Part shown: piece by piece, positions 11,095 through 20,336 of the stretch
Layout of the letters: the number at the start of each line of letters is the position of its first letter
Numbering within the stretch: position 1 is the stretch's first letter
From: Sinomonas cyclohexanicum
GTDB lineage: Bacteria; Actinomycetota; Actinomycetes; Actinomycetales; Micrococcaceae
Assembly (NCBI RefSeq): GCF_020886775.1
Contig: NZ_AP024525.1
Span: forward strand, 1,922,001-1,986,000
DNA length: 64,000 nt
Direction: 5' to 3'
Position numbers and translations under genes: made by a program
Notes under the pieces: model-generated
What the model was told of the DNA's origin: nothing
Seen by the model: the letters and a program-made list of their open reading frames with translations, nothing else
Database searches by the model: none

Positions 11095-13140
11095 TTGGGC
11101 ATCTTGGAGTCCGTCGATTCTCCGAAGGACCTCGCCCGCCTCAGCGCGGCGCAGCTGGCGGACCTGGCCGAGGAGATCCGCCAGTTCCTCATCCGCAATG
11201 TCGCCCAGACCGGTGGCCATCTGGGGCCGAATCTGGGCGTCGTCGAGCTGACCCTCGCGGTGCACCGCGTGTTCGAGTCGCCGCGGGACAGCATCGTGTT
11301 CGACACGGGACACCAGTCCTACGTGCACAAGCTCCTCACGGGGCGGAAGGACTTCTCGACCCTGCGCCAAGAGGGCGGGCTCTCCGGCTACCCGTCCCGC
11401 GCGGAGAGCGAGCACGACATCGTCGAGTCCTCGCACGCGTCCGCATCCCTCTCATGGGCCGACGGGATCTCGCGGGCCCGCGTGCTCACGGGCGAGGGCG
11501 ACCGCTACACCGTGGTCGTCGTGGGCGACGGCGCGCTGACCGGCGGCATGGCGTGGGAGGCGCTGAACAACATCGCCGCCGGCAAGGACCGCCGCGTGGT
11601 GGTCGTGGTCAACGACAACGGGCGCTCCTACGCCCCCACGGTTGGCGGATTCGCGGACTACCTCGCGTCCTTGCGGACCGCGATCGACAAGGTCCGCACC
11701 ACCGCCGCGTACGAGGGCATCCTCGACTCCGCGAAGCGGCGGCTGCAGAACGGCGGGCCGTTCGGGCAGTTCGTCTACAAGGGCCTGCATGCCACCAAGA
11801 AGGGCATCAAGGACTGGTGGGCGCCCCAGGGCATGTTCGAGGACCTGGGGCTCAAGTACGTCGGTCCGGTGGACGGGCACGACCAGCGTGCCCTCGAGGA
11901 GGCGCTCGCGACCGCGAAGAACTTCGCCGGGCCCGTGATCGTCCACGCGATCACCGAGAAGGGGCACGGCTACGCGCCGGCACGCAACCATGAGGCCGAC
12001 CAGTTCCACGCCGTGGGCATCATCGATCCCGAGACCGGCAAGCCGGCCGAGCCCGGATCCGGGCCCACGTGGACGTCGGTCTTCGCCGACGAGATCGCGG
12101 ACATCGCCGACGAGCGCGAGGACGTCGTCGGCATCACGGGCGCGATGCTCATCCCCGTGGGCCTGCATCGGTTCGCCGAGCGGCACCCGGAGCGGGTCAT
12201 CGACGTCGGCATTGCCGAGCAGCACGCCCTCGCGAGCGCGGCCGGCCTCGCGTTCGGGGGGCTCCACCCCGTCGTCGCGCTGTACGCGACGTTCCTGAAC
12301 CGCGCCTATGACCAGCTCCTCATGGACGTGGCACTGCACAAGGCCGGCGTCACGCTCGTGCTCGACCGTGCAGGGGTCACCGGGCCGGACGGCGCGAGCC
12401 ACCACGGGCAGTGGGACATGGCCCTCGTCCAGAGCGTGCCCGGCCTCCACCTGGCCGCGCCCCGCGACGCCGCCCGGCTCCGCGAGGAACTGCGCGAGGC
12501 GATCGCGGTCGACGACGCCCCCACAGTCGTGCGGTTCTCGAAGGGGACCGTCGGCACGGACATCGATGCGCTCGAGCGGCTCGACGACGGCGTGGACGTG
12601 CTGGCACGCACCGGCCACGGCACGGCGGCCACAGCCGCGGAGCGCGTCGCGGACCGCGCCGAGGAAGGCACTCAGGCCGAGGAAGGCACCGAGCCGGCCG
12701 GGCCCGACGTGCTGCTGGTCGCGGTCGGGTCCATGAGCAGGCTCGCGCTCGACGTGGCCCGGCGCCTGGACCACCAGGGCATCAGCTCGACCGTGGTGGA
12801 CCCGCGCTGGGTCCTCCCGGTGCCTCGCAGCATCATCCGCCTCGCGGCACAGCACCGCATCGTCGTGTGCCTCGAAGACGGTGTCCGCGCGGGCGGCGTC
12901 GGCTCGCGGATCCGCCAGGAGATGCGGGCGGCAGGCGTGGACACGGCGCTGAACGAGGTGGGCCTCCCGGTCGAGTTCCTCGACCACGGGACCCGCTCCC
13001 AGGTCCTCGCGCGCGTGGGCCTCACGGCCCAGCAGGTGGCCCATGACATCGTGGCCCAGGTTCTCGGCACCAAGGTCCCGTTCGCGCGGCCCCTGCCCGG
13101 CCAGCCGGCGCCGACCACCGGCACCCTCCCTCAGCTGTGA
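11095..13140 (+). CDS. dxs: 1-deoxy-D-xylulose-5-phosphate synthase
   Basis: Condenses pyruvate and glyceraldehyde 3-phosphate in the first step of the MEP isoprenoid pathway, using thiamine diphosphate. The 681 residues show the active-site [10 protein letters not shown] and [10 protein letters not shown], the ThDP/Mg motif GDGALTGG with a following N, and [15 protein letters not shown] of the pyrimidine domain. The TTG at 11095 was chosen because AAGGAG stands six bases upstream and homologues begin MGILE; a GTG at 11068 is an in-frame alternative close behind a TACAGT -10-like box. About 35 residues near position 520-550 form a Glu-rich insert ([16 protein letters not shown]). Confidence 0.95.
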   Translation: MGILESVDSPKDLARLSAAQLADLAEEIRQFLIRNVAQTGGHLGPNLGVVELTLAVHRVFESPRDSIVFDTGHQSYVHKLLTGRKDFSTLRQEGGLSGYPSRAESEHDIVESSHASASLSWADGISRARVLTGEGDRYTVVVVGDGALTGGMAWEALNNIAAGKDRRVVVVVNDNGRSYAPTVGGFADYLASLRTAIDKVRTTAAYEGILDSAKRRLQNGGPFGQFVYKGLHATKKGIKDWWAPQGMFEDLGLKYVGPVDGHDQRALEEALATAKNFAGPVIVHAITEKGHGYAPARNHEADQFHAVGIIDPETGKPAEPGSGPTWTSVFADEIADIADEREDVVGITGAMLIPVGLHRFAERHPERVIDVGIAEQHALASAAGLAFGGLHPVVALYATFLNRAYDQLLMDVALHKAGVTLVLDRAGVTGPDGASHHGQWDMALVQSVPGLHLAAPRDAARLREELREAIAVDDAPTVVRFSKGTVGTDIDALERLDDGVDVLARTGHGTAATAAERVADRAEEGTQAEEGTEPAGPDVLLVAVGSMSRLALDVARRLDHQGISSTVVDPRWVLPVPRSIIRLAAQHRIVVCLEDGVRAGGVGSRIRQEMRAAGVDTALNEVGLPVEFLDHGTRSQVLARVGLTAQQVAHDIVAQVLGTKVPFARPLPGQPAPTTGTLPQL

Positions 13141-13715
13141 CGACTGCCGGCGAGGGGCCGCGCCCGGGTGAGCTCGTCGTCGCCCGCAACCGCAAGTGGG
13201 ACGGCACAGGGCACTGGGTGGTGCCGGGGTACCAGCTCGGCGAGGACCAGCACGGCTGGTGGATCTACCAGGGCCGTGGCGAGTTCATCTCCCGGCCGGG
13301 GGCCGCGCTGCACACGCGCTCGGACGCCGTGCTGCTGGTGCCGCGGGCGGGCAGCTACGCCGTGACGTTCTACGACGACGCCAACCCGGGCGACTTCCGC
13401 GTCTACGTGGACCTTGCCTGGGACCTGTCGTGGCACCGGATCGGCGAGCCCGCGGGCGAGGGCCACCCCGGCGTCGTCGAGTTCCACATGGTCGACATGG
13501 ACCTGGACGTGATCCGGTCCGCACACCGCGGCGTCTTCGTCGACGACGAGGACGAGTTCGCCGAGCACACCCGGTCCATGGCGTACCCGGCCGAGCTGGT
13601 CGCGGCGGTCCGCGACGAGTGCGCACGCCTCCACGCGGCGGTCCGCGACGCGACCGGCCCGTTCAACGGCATCTCCGACGCCTGGCTGGCGCTCGGACGG
13701 AAGGAGCATGCATGA
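13137..13715 (+). CDS. DUF402 domain protein
   Basis: A 192-residue protein with the DUF402 core [28 protein letters not shown] and VDDEDEF. This family includes Ntdp-like nucleotide phosphatases and related proteins whose conserved Asp/Glu residues bind metal; the acidic pairs here are compatible with that. The GTG overlaps the dxs stop by 4 bases, and its own stop overlaps the next ATG, so dxs, this gene and the next are probably one transcript. A nucleotide-hydrolysing role is inferred from the family only. Confidence 0.75.
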   Translation: MTTAGEGPRPGELVVARNRKWDGTGHWVVPGYQLGEDQHGWWIYQGRGEFISRPGAALHTRSDAVLLVPRAGSYAVTFYDDANPGDFRVYVDLAWDLSWHRIGEPAGEGHPGVVEFHMVDMDLDVIRSAHRGVFVDDEDEFAEHTRSMAYPAELVAAVRDECARLHAAVRDATGPFNGISDAWLALGRKEHA

Positions 13716-14269
13716 GCTACACCCGGCTGTACCGCCGCCCCGACGGCGGGGACCTCGAGTTCCGGGAGGCGTGGCACGACGAGGAGGCCGCGCAGTTCGT
13801 GGTGAACCACGGAACGGTGGGCCACGTCTCAGCGACGAGCACGACGGACGACGTCGACGCTGCCGCCGCCGAGGGCCTCCTGGACGCCTTCACCGCCCAG
13901 TGCGCCGAAGACGGCTACGCCGCCCTGCCCGAGAACGAGCTGTGGCGCGTCGTCGCGCAGTTCTCGCTCAAGACCGCGGACGGCACGGACCGAGACCGGC
14001 ACCTCGAGCGGCAGGCCGTCCAGGCGCTGTCCTCGCACCTCGCGTGGCGAGGGCTCGGCAGCGTCGTCGGCAGCTCGATCGGCTCCGGGAAGCTGAACAT
14101 CTTCACCACATGTGTGGACCCGGGCAAGGCGGTCGCGGCGGTCAAGACGTGCCTCCGGGAGGCCACGGCGGACTTCACGAAGCTCTCGATCGCCGTCGCC
14201 CCGGCCAGCGACCCGGACGCGTTCAAGCTCAAGCACGCGCCGGCGGGCGTGAGGGGCTTCTCGCTCTGA
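13712..14269 (+). CDS. Conserved hypothetical protein after DUF402 gene
   Basis: An unrecognised 185-residue soluble protein. It has no signal peptide or membrane segment. Visible blocks are an N-terminal RPDGGDLEFREAWHDEEAAQFVVNHG, a middle QFSLKTADGTDRDRHLERQ, and VGSSIGSGKLNIFTTCVDPGKAV with a lone Cys-containing TTCVD. The Gly/Ser-rich stretch is not a P-loop because it lacks GKS/T at the right spacing. The ATGA overlap with the DUF402 gene suggests coupled synthesis. No function is proposed. Confidence 0.7.
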   Translation: MSYTRLYRRPDGGDLEFREAWHDEEAAQFVVNHGTVGHVSATSTTDDVDAAAAEGLLDAFTAQCAEDGYAALPENELWRVVAQFSLKTADGTDRDRHLERQAVQALSSHLAWRGLGSVVGSSIGSGKLNIFTTCVDPGKAVAAVKTCLREATADFTKLSIAVAPASDPDAFKLKHAPAGVRGFSL

Positions 14270-14292
14270 TCGGCCGGCACAGGCGGCGCGGG

Positions 14293-14298
14293 TAGGCT
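14293..14298 (+). promoter_or_regulatory. -10 box of aldo/keto reductase gene (leaderless)
   Basis: TAGGCT ends 6 bases before the ATG at 14305. There is no ribosome binding site. Confidence 0.45.
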
Positions 14299-14304
14299 GG
14301 CACC

Positions 14305-15282
14305 ATGACTGACTACCGCCGTCTCGGGCACTCGGGCCTGACCGTCTCGACCGTGGGCCTCGGGTGCAACAACCTGGGCCGCGCCAACACGCCGACCGAG
14401 ACGCAGGAGGGGACCGACGCCGTCGTGCACGCCGCGATCGACGCGGGCATCACCCTGTTCGACGTTGCGGACGTCTACGGAAGGACGCCGGGCCTGAGCG
14501 AGGAGATGCTCGGCAAGGCGCTCAAGGGCCGGCGGGACGACGTGGTGGTCGCGACGAAGTTCGGCATGGACATGCACGGCGCGAACGGCAACGACTTCGG
14601 CGCCCGGGGCTCGCGCAGGTACATCCGCAAGGCCGTCGAGGCCTCCCTGCGGCGGCTCGGCACCGACTGGATCGACCTGTACCAGTACCACACTCCGGAC
14701 GCTCAGACCCCGATCGAGGAGACGCTCTCGGCCCTCGACGACCTCGTGCGCGAGGGCAAGGTGCGCTACATCGGCCACTCGAACCGCACGGGCTGGCAGA
14801 TCGCCGAGGCGGAGTTCGTGGCCCGCATGGGCGGCCACACGCCGTTCATCTCGAGCCAGAACCACTACAACCTCCTCGACCGCCGGGCTGAGCTCGAGGT
14901 GACCGAGGCCGCCGAGGCGTATGGGCTCGGGGTCCTGCCGTACTTCCCGCTCGCGAACGGCCTCCTCACGGGCAAGTACTCGCGCGGCACCGCCCCCGAG
15001 GGCTCCCGCCTGTCGCACACCCGCACCAACCTCGTCCACGACGCGGACTGGGACCAGCTCGAGAGGTTCTCGGCGTTCGCCGAGGAGCGCGGCCTCACCG
15101 AGTTGCAGGTCGCGTTCTCGTGGCTCGCCGCGCAGCCATCGGTCGCGAGCGTGATCGCCGGGGCGACCAAGCCGGAGCAGATCCGCGAGAACGCCGAGGC
15201 GGCGTCGTGGGATCCGAGCGCCGAGGACCTCGCGGAGCTCGACGAGATCTTCCCGAAGACCCCGCGCATCGCGCTGTTCTGA
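14305..15282 (+). CDS. Aldo/keto reductase
   Basis: A 325-residue NADPH-dependent oxidoreductase of the AKR superfamily. The catalytic tetrad is present: D in LFDVAD, Y in DVYGRT, K in VVVATKFG and H in YQYHTPD. Cofactor-binding PYFPLANGLLTGKY and SVIAGATKPEQIREN lie in the C-terminal half. The sequence resembles YajO/Tas-type reductases. The substrate is not predictable. The next gene starts 27 bases later on the same strand. Confidence 0.9.
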   Translation: MTDYRRLGHSGLTVSTVGLGCNNLGRANTPTETQEGTDAVVHAAIDAGITLFDVADVYGRTPGLSEEMLGKALKGRRDDVVVATKFGMDMHGANGNDFGARGSRRYIRKAVEASLRRLGTDWIDLYQYHTPDAQTPIEETLSALDDLVREGKVRYIGHSNRTGWQIAEAEFVARMGGHTPFISSQNHYNLLDRRAELEVTEAAEAYGLGVLPYFPLANGLLTGKYSRGTAPEGSRLSHTRTNLVHDADWDQLERFSAFAEERGLTELQVAFSWLAAQPSVASVIAGATKPEQIRENAEAASWDPSAEDLAELDEIFPKTPRIALF

Positions 15283-15309
15283 CGCCGTCGATCACCGCGG
15301 ATTCCGCTC

Positions 15310-16380
15310 ATGCACGACGCCGCGCGGCCGGTGCCGCACGAACCTCGCCGGGAGCCCGTGGCGGTCCTCATGGACTGCGACACGGGGATCGATGACGCCC
15401 TCGCGCTGCTGTACCTGTGCAGCCAGCCGCACGTGGAGCTCGTGGCGGTCACGAGCACCCCGGGCAACGTCGACGCCGACCAGGTGGCCGCCAACAACCT
15501 CGCCCTGCTCCAGATGTGCGGGCGGGAGGATGTTCCCGTGGCCATCGGTGCCCGGGCCCCGCTTCGGGTGCCGCTCGTCACGACTCCCGAGACCCATGGC
15601 CCGCAGGGCATCGGGTACGCCCACCTCCCGTCGGCGCGCCGGGCGCCCGAGGCGAGGGACGCCGTCGAGCTCTGGGTCGAGTCGGCGCGCGCCCGGCCCG
15701 GCGAGCTCACCGCGCTCATCACGGCGCCGCTGACCAATTTCGCGTTCGCCCTGCGCGCCGAGCCCCGGCTGCCCGAACTGCTTGCCGGCGTCGTGATCAT
15801 GGGTGGCGCGTACTACTACCAGGGCAACACGACCCCGACTGCGGAGTGGAATACCCACGTGGATCCGCACGCCGCCGCGGAGGTGTTCGCGGCGTTCGCG
15901 GGGCAGCCCCAGGACCGCCTCCCGATCGTGTGCGCACTCGAGACCACCGAGCGGATCGAGATGCATCCGGAGCACCTCGCAGCCCTCGCCGTCGCGGCCG
16001 GATGCGCCGAGCCGGAGCTCGTCCTGCCGGACCAGCGCGAGGGGACGCGCAGCGCGGCGTCCAACACGCTCGTGCGGCACGTGAGCGACATGCTGAGGTT
16101 CTACTTCGAGTTCCACCGGCACTACGACCAGGGCTATGTGGCGCACGTCCACGATTACTTCGCGGCAAGCGTTGCGGCCGGCACGGCGCGGTACGCGACG
16201 CGGGCGGCCACCGTGCACGTCGAGACCGAGGGCCCGCGGCTGGCCGGCACCACGGTGGCGGACTACCGCGGCCTCTGGGGCGAGCCGCTCACCGCGCGGA
16301 TCGTGAGCGCGAACCATCCCGCCGAGGCGTTCGAGGAGCTGATCGGCTCCCTCGCCGCGCTGGCCCGCCGCGTGGGCTAG
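15310..16380 (+). CDS. Nucleoside hydrolase (inosine/uridine-preferring family)
   Basis: Cleaves the N-glycosidic bond of ribonucleosides to base and ribose. The 356 residues begin with the calcium-binding signature VLMDCDTGIDDALAL (DxDxxxDD), followed by TNFAFALRAEP and a metal/ribose-binding EWNTHVDPHAAAEVF block in the middle. It has no signal peptide, so it acts in the cytoplasm. It is immediately followed by an ECF transporter, suggesting that the transporter brings in a nucleoside or related molecule that this enzyme splits. That link is inference. Confidence 0.9.
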   Translation: MHDAARPVPHEPRREPVAVLMDCDTGIDDALALLYLCSQPHVELVAVTSTPGNVDADQVAANNLALLQMCGREDVPVAIGARAPLRVPLVTTPETHGPQGIGYAHLPSARRAPEARDAVELWVESARARPGELTALITAPLTNFAFALRAEPRLPELLAGVVIMGGAYYYQGNTTPTAEWNTHVDPHAAAEVFAAFAGQPQDRLPIVCALETTERIEMHPEHLAALAVAAGCAEPELVLPDQREGTRSAASNTLVRHVSDMLRFYFEFHRHYDQGYVAHVHDYFAASVAAGTARYATRAATVHVETEGPRLAGTTVADYRGLWGEPLTARIVSANHPAEAFEELIGSLAALARRVG

Positions 16381-16383
16381 ACT
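16378..16383 (+). promoter_or_regulatory. Candidate -10 box of the ECF transporter genes
   Basis: TAGACT overlaps the stop codon of the nucleoside hydrolase gene. It would give a leader of about 80 bases before the S component. The 91-base gap holds no recognisable riboswitch. Confidence 0.35.
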
Positions 16384-16471
16384 CTTCGGTGCGCCCGGCC
16401 GGCCCGGGCCGCCCGCCGAGGTGACATAGGCGGGATCCGCACGCGCAGACCCACGAAGGACGCCATTGGCC

Positions 16472-17323
16472 ATGTCACACCCCCCGACCTCGCATTCCCT
16501 GACCGAGGACGCGGTGCGCCGCTCGCCGCTGCGGACCACGCTCATCGCGCTGGGGGCCGCGGCGATCGTCGCGACCTTCGCCTACCTCGTGGCGACCTCC
16601 CCGGCCGAGCCGGTGGACGTGCCGTCCGCGGCGGCCGCCCTGGTCGCGCTCTCGGGCTACGGCCTCGCGGCGGTCCTCCTCTTCGCGGGCATCCTCCCGA
16701 CACTGCCCACCGTGACGCTGGCACTCATCCCCGTGGCGCTCGTGCTCAACATCGTCCTCGGCCAGTTCGTCGGCAGCACCCTCTTGCCCATCTACCTCGA
16801 TTCCATCGGCACGGTGCTCGTCGGCTTCCTCGCCGGCTCCGCGGCCGGTGCCGCGACGGGGCTGCTCAGCACGATCGTCTGGTCGTTCTTCAACCCGACG
16901 CTCATCCCGTTCGCGGCGGGCGCCGCCGTGATCGGCGCGCTTGCGGGCCTCGCGGCGCGTCTCGGCGCGGTCCGCCGGATGTGGTGGCTTCCTATCGCGG
17001 GGCTCGTGACCGGGGCGGTCGCCGCGGTCATCGGCTCGACCGTGGCCGTCGCCGTGTTCGGCGGGACCTCCACCGGCGCCACCGGCGCGGTCATCGCCGT
17101 CTTCCGTGCCACGGGGGACAGCCTCGTCGATTCCGTTGTGAAGGGCGCGATCCTGTCCGACCTCGCGGACAAGCTCGTCACGTTCGTCAGCGCGGCAGCG
17201 ATCGCCTATGCACTGCCGCGCCGCGCAACACAGCGCTTCGAGTTCGCGCGGACGCACCGCGTCCTCGCCTCGCGCAGGGCAGACGCCGAGAGGGGCACTG
17301 CTGAGGCGGCGCCCCCTGCCTGA
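16472..17323 (+). CDS. ECF transporter S (substrate-binding) component
   Basis: A 283-residue membrane protein with about seven hydrophobic segments. The core segment PIYLDSIGTVLVGFLAGSAAGAATGLLS resembles the conserved region of ECF S components, which carry vitamins or nucleobase-like compounds. A TTG at 16466 is an alternative start with AAGGA five bases upstream. The T component and double ATPase follow in overlapping frames, so the module is complete. Substrate unknown; neighbourhood with a nucleoside hydrolase suggests a nucleoside. Confidence 0.8.
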   Translation: MSHPPTSHSLTEDAVRRSPLRTTLIALGAAAIVATFAYLVATSPAEPVDVPSAAAALVALSGYGLAAVLLFAGILPTLPTVTLALIPVALVLNIVLGQFVGSTLLPIYLDSIGTVLVGFLAGSAAGAATGLLSTIVWSFFNPTLIPFAAGAAVIGALAGLAARLGAVRRMWWLPIAGLVTGAVAAVIGSTVAVAVFGGTSTGATGAVIAVFRATGDSLVDSVVKGAILSDLADKLVTFVSAAAIAYALPRRATQRFEFARTHRVLASRRADAERGTAEAAPPA

Positions 17324-18101
17324 GCATCCGGGAACGCCGGGGCGCCTCAATCCCCTCACCGGCCTCGCCCTCGCGGCGGCCGGTTCTGTCGCATGCCTCG
17401 CGTGGGCGTCGTGGCCCGTATGGATCGCGGCGATCGCCCTCGCGCTGGCCGCCTCGGTGCGCGCCGGCACGCTGCGTCGCGTGGGCGCGGCGACGGGCGT
17501 GGTCGTCGCGCCGTTCGCGCTGTGGGCGCTGCTCATCCACGGGCTCTTCTTCCCCGAGGGGCGCACTGTGCTCGCGGCCCTCGGACCCGCGCGTGTCACC
17601 GCGGAAGGCCTCGCCTACGCGGTGGGATTCGTGCTCCGCACGGCCGCGCTGGTGACTGTCATGCTCGCCTTCTCGATGTGGGTGGACGTGGCGGTGCTGC
17701 GGGCGGCGCTCGTGCGCCGGGGGATCCCGGCGCCGCTCGGCTACGTGCTCGCCTCGGCGCTCGGGCTCGCAGCGACCGTGTCGGCGCGCATGCGCCGCAT
17801 CCGGGAGGCTCAGGAGGCGCGCGGGCTCGTGGTCCGGCCCGGCCTGGGCGGGCGCCTCGCCGCGGCGCGGTTCCAGGCCTTCCCGCTGGTCCTCGCCCTC
17901 GTGGACGAGGCGGGCGAGCGGGCCACCGCCCTCGAGGCGCGCGGCCACAGGCTTCCCGGGCCGCGGACCTCGTACGTCGACGAGCCCGACTCCGGCCCCC
18001 AGCGCGCCCTGAGGTGGGGGCTCGCGGCGGCCTGCGTGGGCATCGTCGCGTCCGTGGTGGTCCCCGCCGTCGCGGGAGCGGTCTCCGGGACGGCCGGATG
18101 A
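17208..18101 (+). CDS. ECF transporter T component (energy-coupling transmembrane protein)
   Basis: A CbiQ-like membrane subunit with four or five hydrophobic segments and the coupling motifs ARMRRIREAQEARGL and EAGERATALEARGH (the two A-R-G-type cytoplasmic helices that touch the ATPases). The only ATG/GTG/TTG before the first membrane segment is the ATG at 17208, which would overlap the S gene by 116 bases. The conserved part begins at LLRRRPLPEHPG, where a CTG at 17298 preceded by AGAGGGG is a more natural start. The true start is therefore uncertain. The stop overlaps the ATPase ATG by 3 bases. Confidence 0.8.
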   Translation: MHCRAAQHSASSSRGRTASSPRAGQTPRGALLRRRPLPEHPGTPGRLNPLTGLALAAAGSVACLAWASWPVWIAAIALALAASVRAGTLRRVGAATGVVVAPFALWALLIHGLFFPEGRTVLAALGPARVTAEGLAYAVGFVLRTAALVTVMLAFSMWVDVAVLRAALVRRGIPAPLGYVLASALGLAATVSARMRRIREAQEARGLVVRPGLGGRLAAARFQAFPLVLALVDEAGERATALEARGHRLPGPRTSYVDEPDSGPQRALRWGLAAACVGIVASVVVPAVAGAVSGTAG

Positions 18102-19624
18102 GCGGGCAGGATCCGCTGCTCGCGGCCCACCTCGGTTGTTTCGCGTACGACGCCGGACGGCCGGTCGTGCGGGACGTCAGCCTCGCGCTGGGGCCCGGAA
18201 CGCTCACTGCGGTGCTCGGGGGCTCAGGCAGCGGGACCTCGACGGTCGCCAAGATCATCACGGGATGGGCGCTGGCCGGCGGGCATGAGGCCTTAGAGGG
18301 GCACCTCGGGCTCCGGGACGCTGAGGGCGTCACGCGGGTCGAGTTCCGTGGGCGCCCCGACGATCCCCGTCTCAGCCTCGGCGCGTGGGGCCGCCACGTG
18401 GCGCTCGTCCCGCAGCGAGCCGCGGACCTGCTCACGGGCGCGGCCGCGACCGTCGGCGAGGAGATCGCCTTCACGCTCGAGCAGCACGGCACCGCACGCG
18501 AGCTGATGCGCGCCCGCGTCGCGGAGGCCGCAGCCGCCGTCGGGCTCGGAGCGCACCTCGAGCGTCATCCCGCGAGCCTCTCCGGCGGCGAGGAGCGGCG
18601 GCTCGCGCTGGCCTGCGCGATCGTGGGGGCGCCTTCGGTGCTCGTCCTCGACGACCCGACGGCCTCGCTCGACGCGGCCGGTCGCGGGGCCCTCGCGGAC
18701 GTCCTCGACGCGCAGCGCTCGGCCGGCACGGCGGTCGTGGTCGTGGGATCCTGCGCCGACGCCCTCGCACGCACGGCTCAGCACTGCATCCTTCTCGACG
18801 GCGGGACCGTGGCGGCGGAGGGCAGGTCCGCGGCCGTGCTCTCCTCGGACGCGTTCGCTCGTTCGGGCGTCCTGGTGCGGGATCCGGGCGACACAGACCG
18901 GGAGGGCCAGCGCCCGGGGGAGCCGGCACCCGGGCGCCCGGGCCCGCCGAGTGGTCCGCCCCTCGCGGCCCTGGGCTCCGTCACGTTCACGTACCCCGGC
19001 CAGGACCGGCACGTCCTCGACCGTGCCGACCTGAGCGTCCGCGCCGGCGAGGTCCTCGCGATCACCGGCCCCAACGGGGCGGGGAAGTCCACGGCACTCA
19101 GGCACCTCGCAGGCATCATGCGGCCGCAGTCGGGACGTGTGGACGTCCTCGGGCGGGACGCCGCCGCGATCCCGGCAGGCCGCGTCGCGGAGCACGTCGG
19201 GACCCTGTTCCAGGAGCCGCGCGAGACGCTGTTCGAGCGCACGGCGCTGCGCGAGGTCTCCTTCGGGCTCCGGACCCGGGACCGCTCCCGTGCTGCGCGA
19301 CGCGCCGCCGAGGACGGGGCACGCGAGGCGCTGCGCGCCGTCGGCCTCGAGGGCGCCGAGGACACCCACCCGTACGATCTGTCGGCCTCGGCCCAGCGCC
19401 TCCTCGCGCTCGCCGCCGTCCTCGCGCGGCGGCCGCGCGTCCTCCTCCTCGACGAGCCGACCGTGGGGCTCGACCGGCACGGGCTGGACCGGCTCGAGGC
19501 TCTCGTGGCCGGGGCCGCACGGGGAGGCACCGGCGTCGTGCTCTCGACCCACTCGCTCGCCTGGGCCCGCGAGCACGCCCACCGCGTTGTCGCCCTCGTG
19601 GACGGGCGGTTCGTCCCCGTCTGA
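18098..19624 (+). CDS. ECF transporter fused double ATPase (EcfA1-EcfA2 type)
   Basis: A 508-residue protein with two ABC ATPase domains joined by a Pro/Gly-rich linker (about residues 262-290). Domain 1 has an altered Walker A (GGSGSGTST at 41-49, Thr47 in place of Lys), a Walker B ending DD (185-186) and no H-loop histidine, but a good signature LSGGE (161-165). Domain 2 has normal GPNGAGKS (324-331), DE (452-453) and STH, but a degraded signature LSASA (428-432). One composite ATP site is therefore canonical and the other degenerate. It powers the S and T components encoded just upstream. Confidence 0.9.
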   Translation: MSGQDPLLAAHLGCFAYDAGRPVVRDVSLALGPGTLTAVLGGSGSGTSTVAKIITGWALAGGHEALEGHLGLRDAEGVTRVEFRGRPDDPRLSLGAWGRHVALVPQRAADLLTGAAATVGEEIAFTLEQHGTARELMRARVAEAAAAVGLGAHLERHPASLSGGEERRLALACAIVGAPSVLVLDDPTASLDAAGRGALADVLDAQRSAGTAVVVVGSCADALARTAQHCILLDGGTVAAEGRSAAVLSSDAFARSGVLVRDPGDTDREGQRPGEPAPGRPGPPSGPPLAALGSVTFTYPGQDRHVLDRADLSVRAGEVLAITGPNGAGKSTALRHLAGIMRPQSGRVDVLGRDAAAIPAGRVAEHVGTLFQEPRETLFERTALREVSFGLRTRDRSRAARRAAEDGAREALRAVGLEGAEDTHPYDLSASAQRLLALAAVLARRPRVLLLDEPTVGLDRHGLDRLEALVAGAARGGTGVVLSTHSLAWAREHAHRVVALVDGRFVPV

Positions 19625-19718
19625 CGCTCGACGCGGCGGCGCCCCCGTCCGGTAGTGTCTTTCGCTGGGGACCCTCGGTGCCCGACGATGTGAAGACCTG
19701 ACAAGGCGAGGAGGGCGT

Positions 19719-20333
19719 GTGCGCGCTGCGTGGGAGCGGTGGGAGGGCTTCTGGGTTGCCGGCGTGCGGCGCGGGGCCGTCCGCAGGGCGTTCGACGGCG
19801 CCGTGCTCATCACGCGCGTTGCGTTCGAGGACGGCGCGGGGACCCTCTTCGCGTCCGAGTCCCTCATCTGGCTCAGCCCGGACGGCCAGACGTGGGAGGC
19901 GTTCCGTTACCGGCAGGAGCCCGGCGGCGTCAGCGGCGGCTCATGGCGAGAGGACGCGGAGCTAGCCGTGGACACCCTCCCGGCCAGCGGGGAGTACCTG
20001 CTGGTCTCGCAGCTTGCCGGCTCCGCACGCGAGGCGGCAACGTACAGGCGGGTCGAGGAGGCTGCTCCGGACGAGGCCCCCGCGCCCGCCGAGATCCGCC
20101 GCCGGCCTGCCGAGCCGATAGAGCTCCCCGACGGGCGCACGGTCCGCGCCGAGCGCTTCGACGTGACGGCCGGAGGCATGCGCGTGGCCAGCTACTGGAC
20201 CCACGACGGCGTCGTGGTCCGCAGCGGATGGGCCGGCGCCCTCTGCTTCGCGAGCCCCTCCGGCCGTGAGGCGCTCGCAGGCGTGGACGAGCGGCTCGGG
20301 GCGTTCCTGGACGCCGGCTTCCCGCACGACTGA
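19719..20333 (+). CDS. Conserved hypothetical protein
   Basis: An unrecognised 204-residue soluble protein without signal peptide or membrane helix. It has two beta-rich halves around a Glu/Pro-rich middle (EEAAPDEAPAPAEIRRRPAEP). The C-terminal part (GMRVASYWTHDGVVVRSGWAG) looks like a small barrel or PH-like fold, but no family is assigned. The GTG has GAGGAGGG a few bases upstream and TAGTGT about 60 bases upstream as a possible -10 box. A hairpin region separates it from the convergent fatty-acid genes. Confidence 0.65.
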   Translation: MRAAWERWEGFWVAGVRRGAVRRAFDGAVLITRVAFEDGAGTLFASESLIWLSPDGQTWEAFRYRQEPGGVSGGSWREDAELAVDTLPASGEYLLVSQLAGSAREAATYRRVEEAAPDEAPAPAEIRRRPAEPIELPDGRTVRAERFDVTAGGMRVASYWTHDGVVVRSGWAGALCFASPSGREALAGVDERLGAFLDAGFPHD

Positions 20334-20336
20334 CCG

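Noticed and set aside
16381-16471. Riboswitch before the ECF S component
   Set aside because: The 91 bases contain GC-rich hairpins but none of the conserved TPP, cobalamin, preQ1 or purine aptamer blocks.
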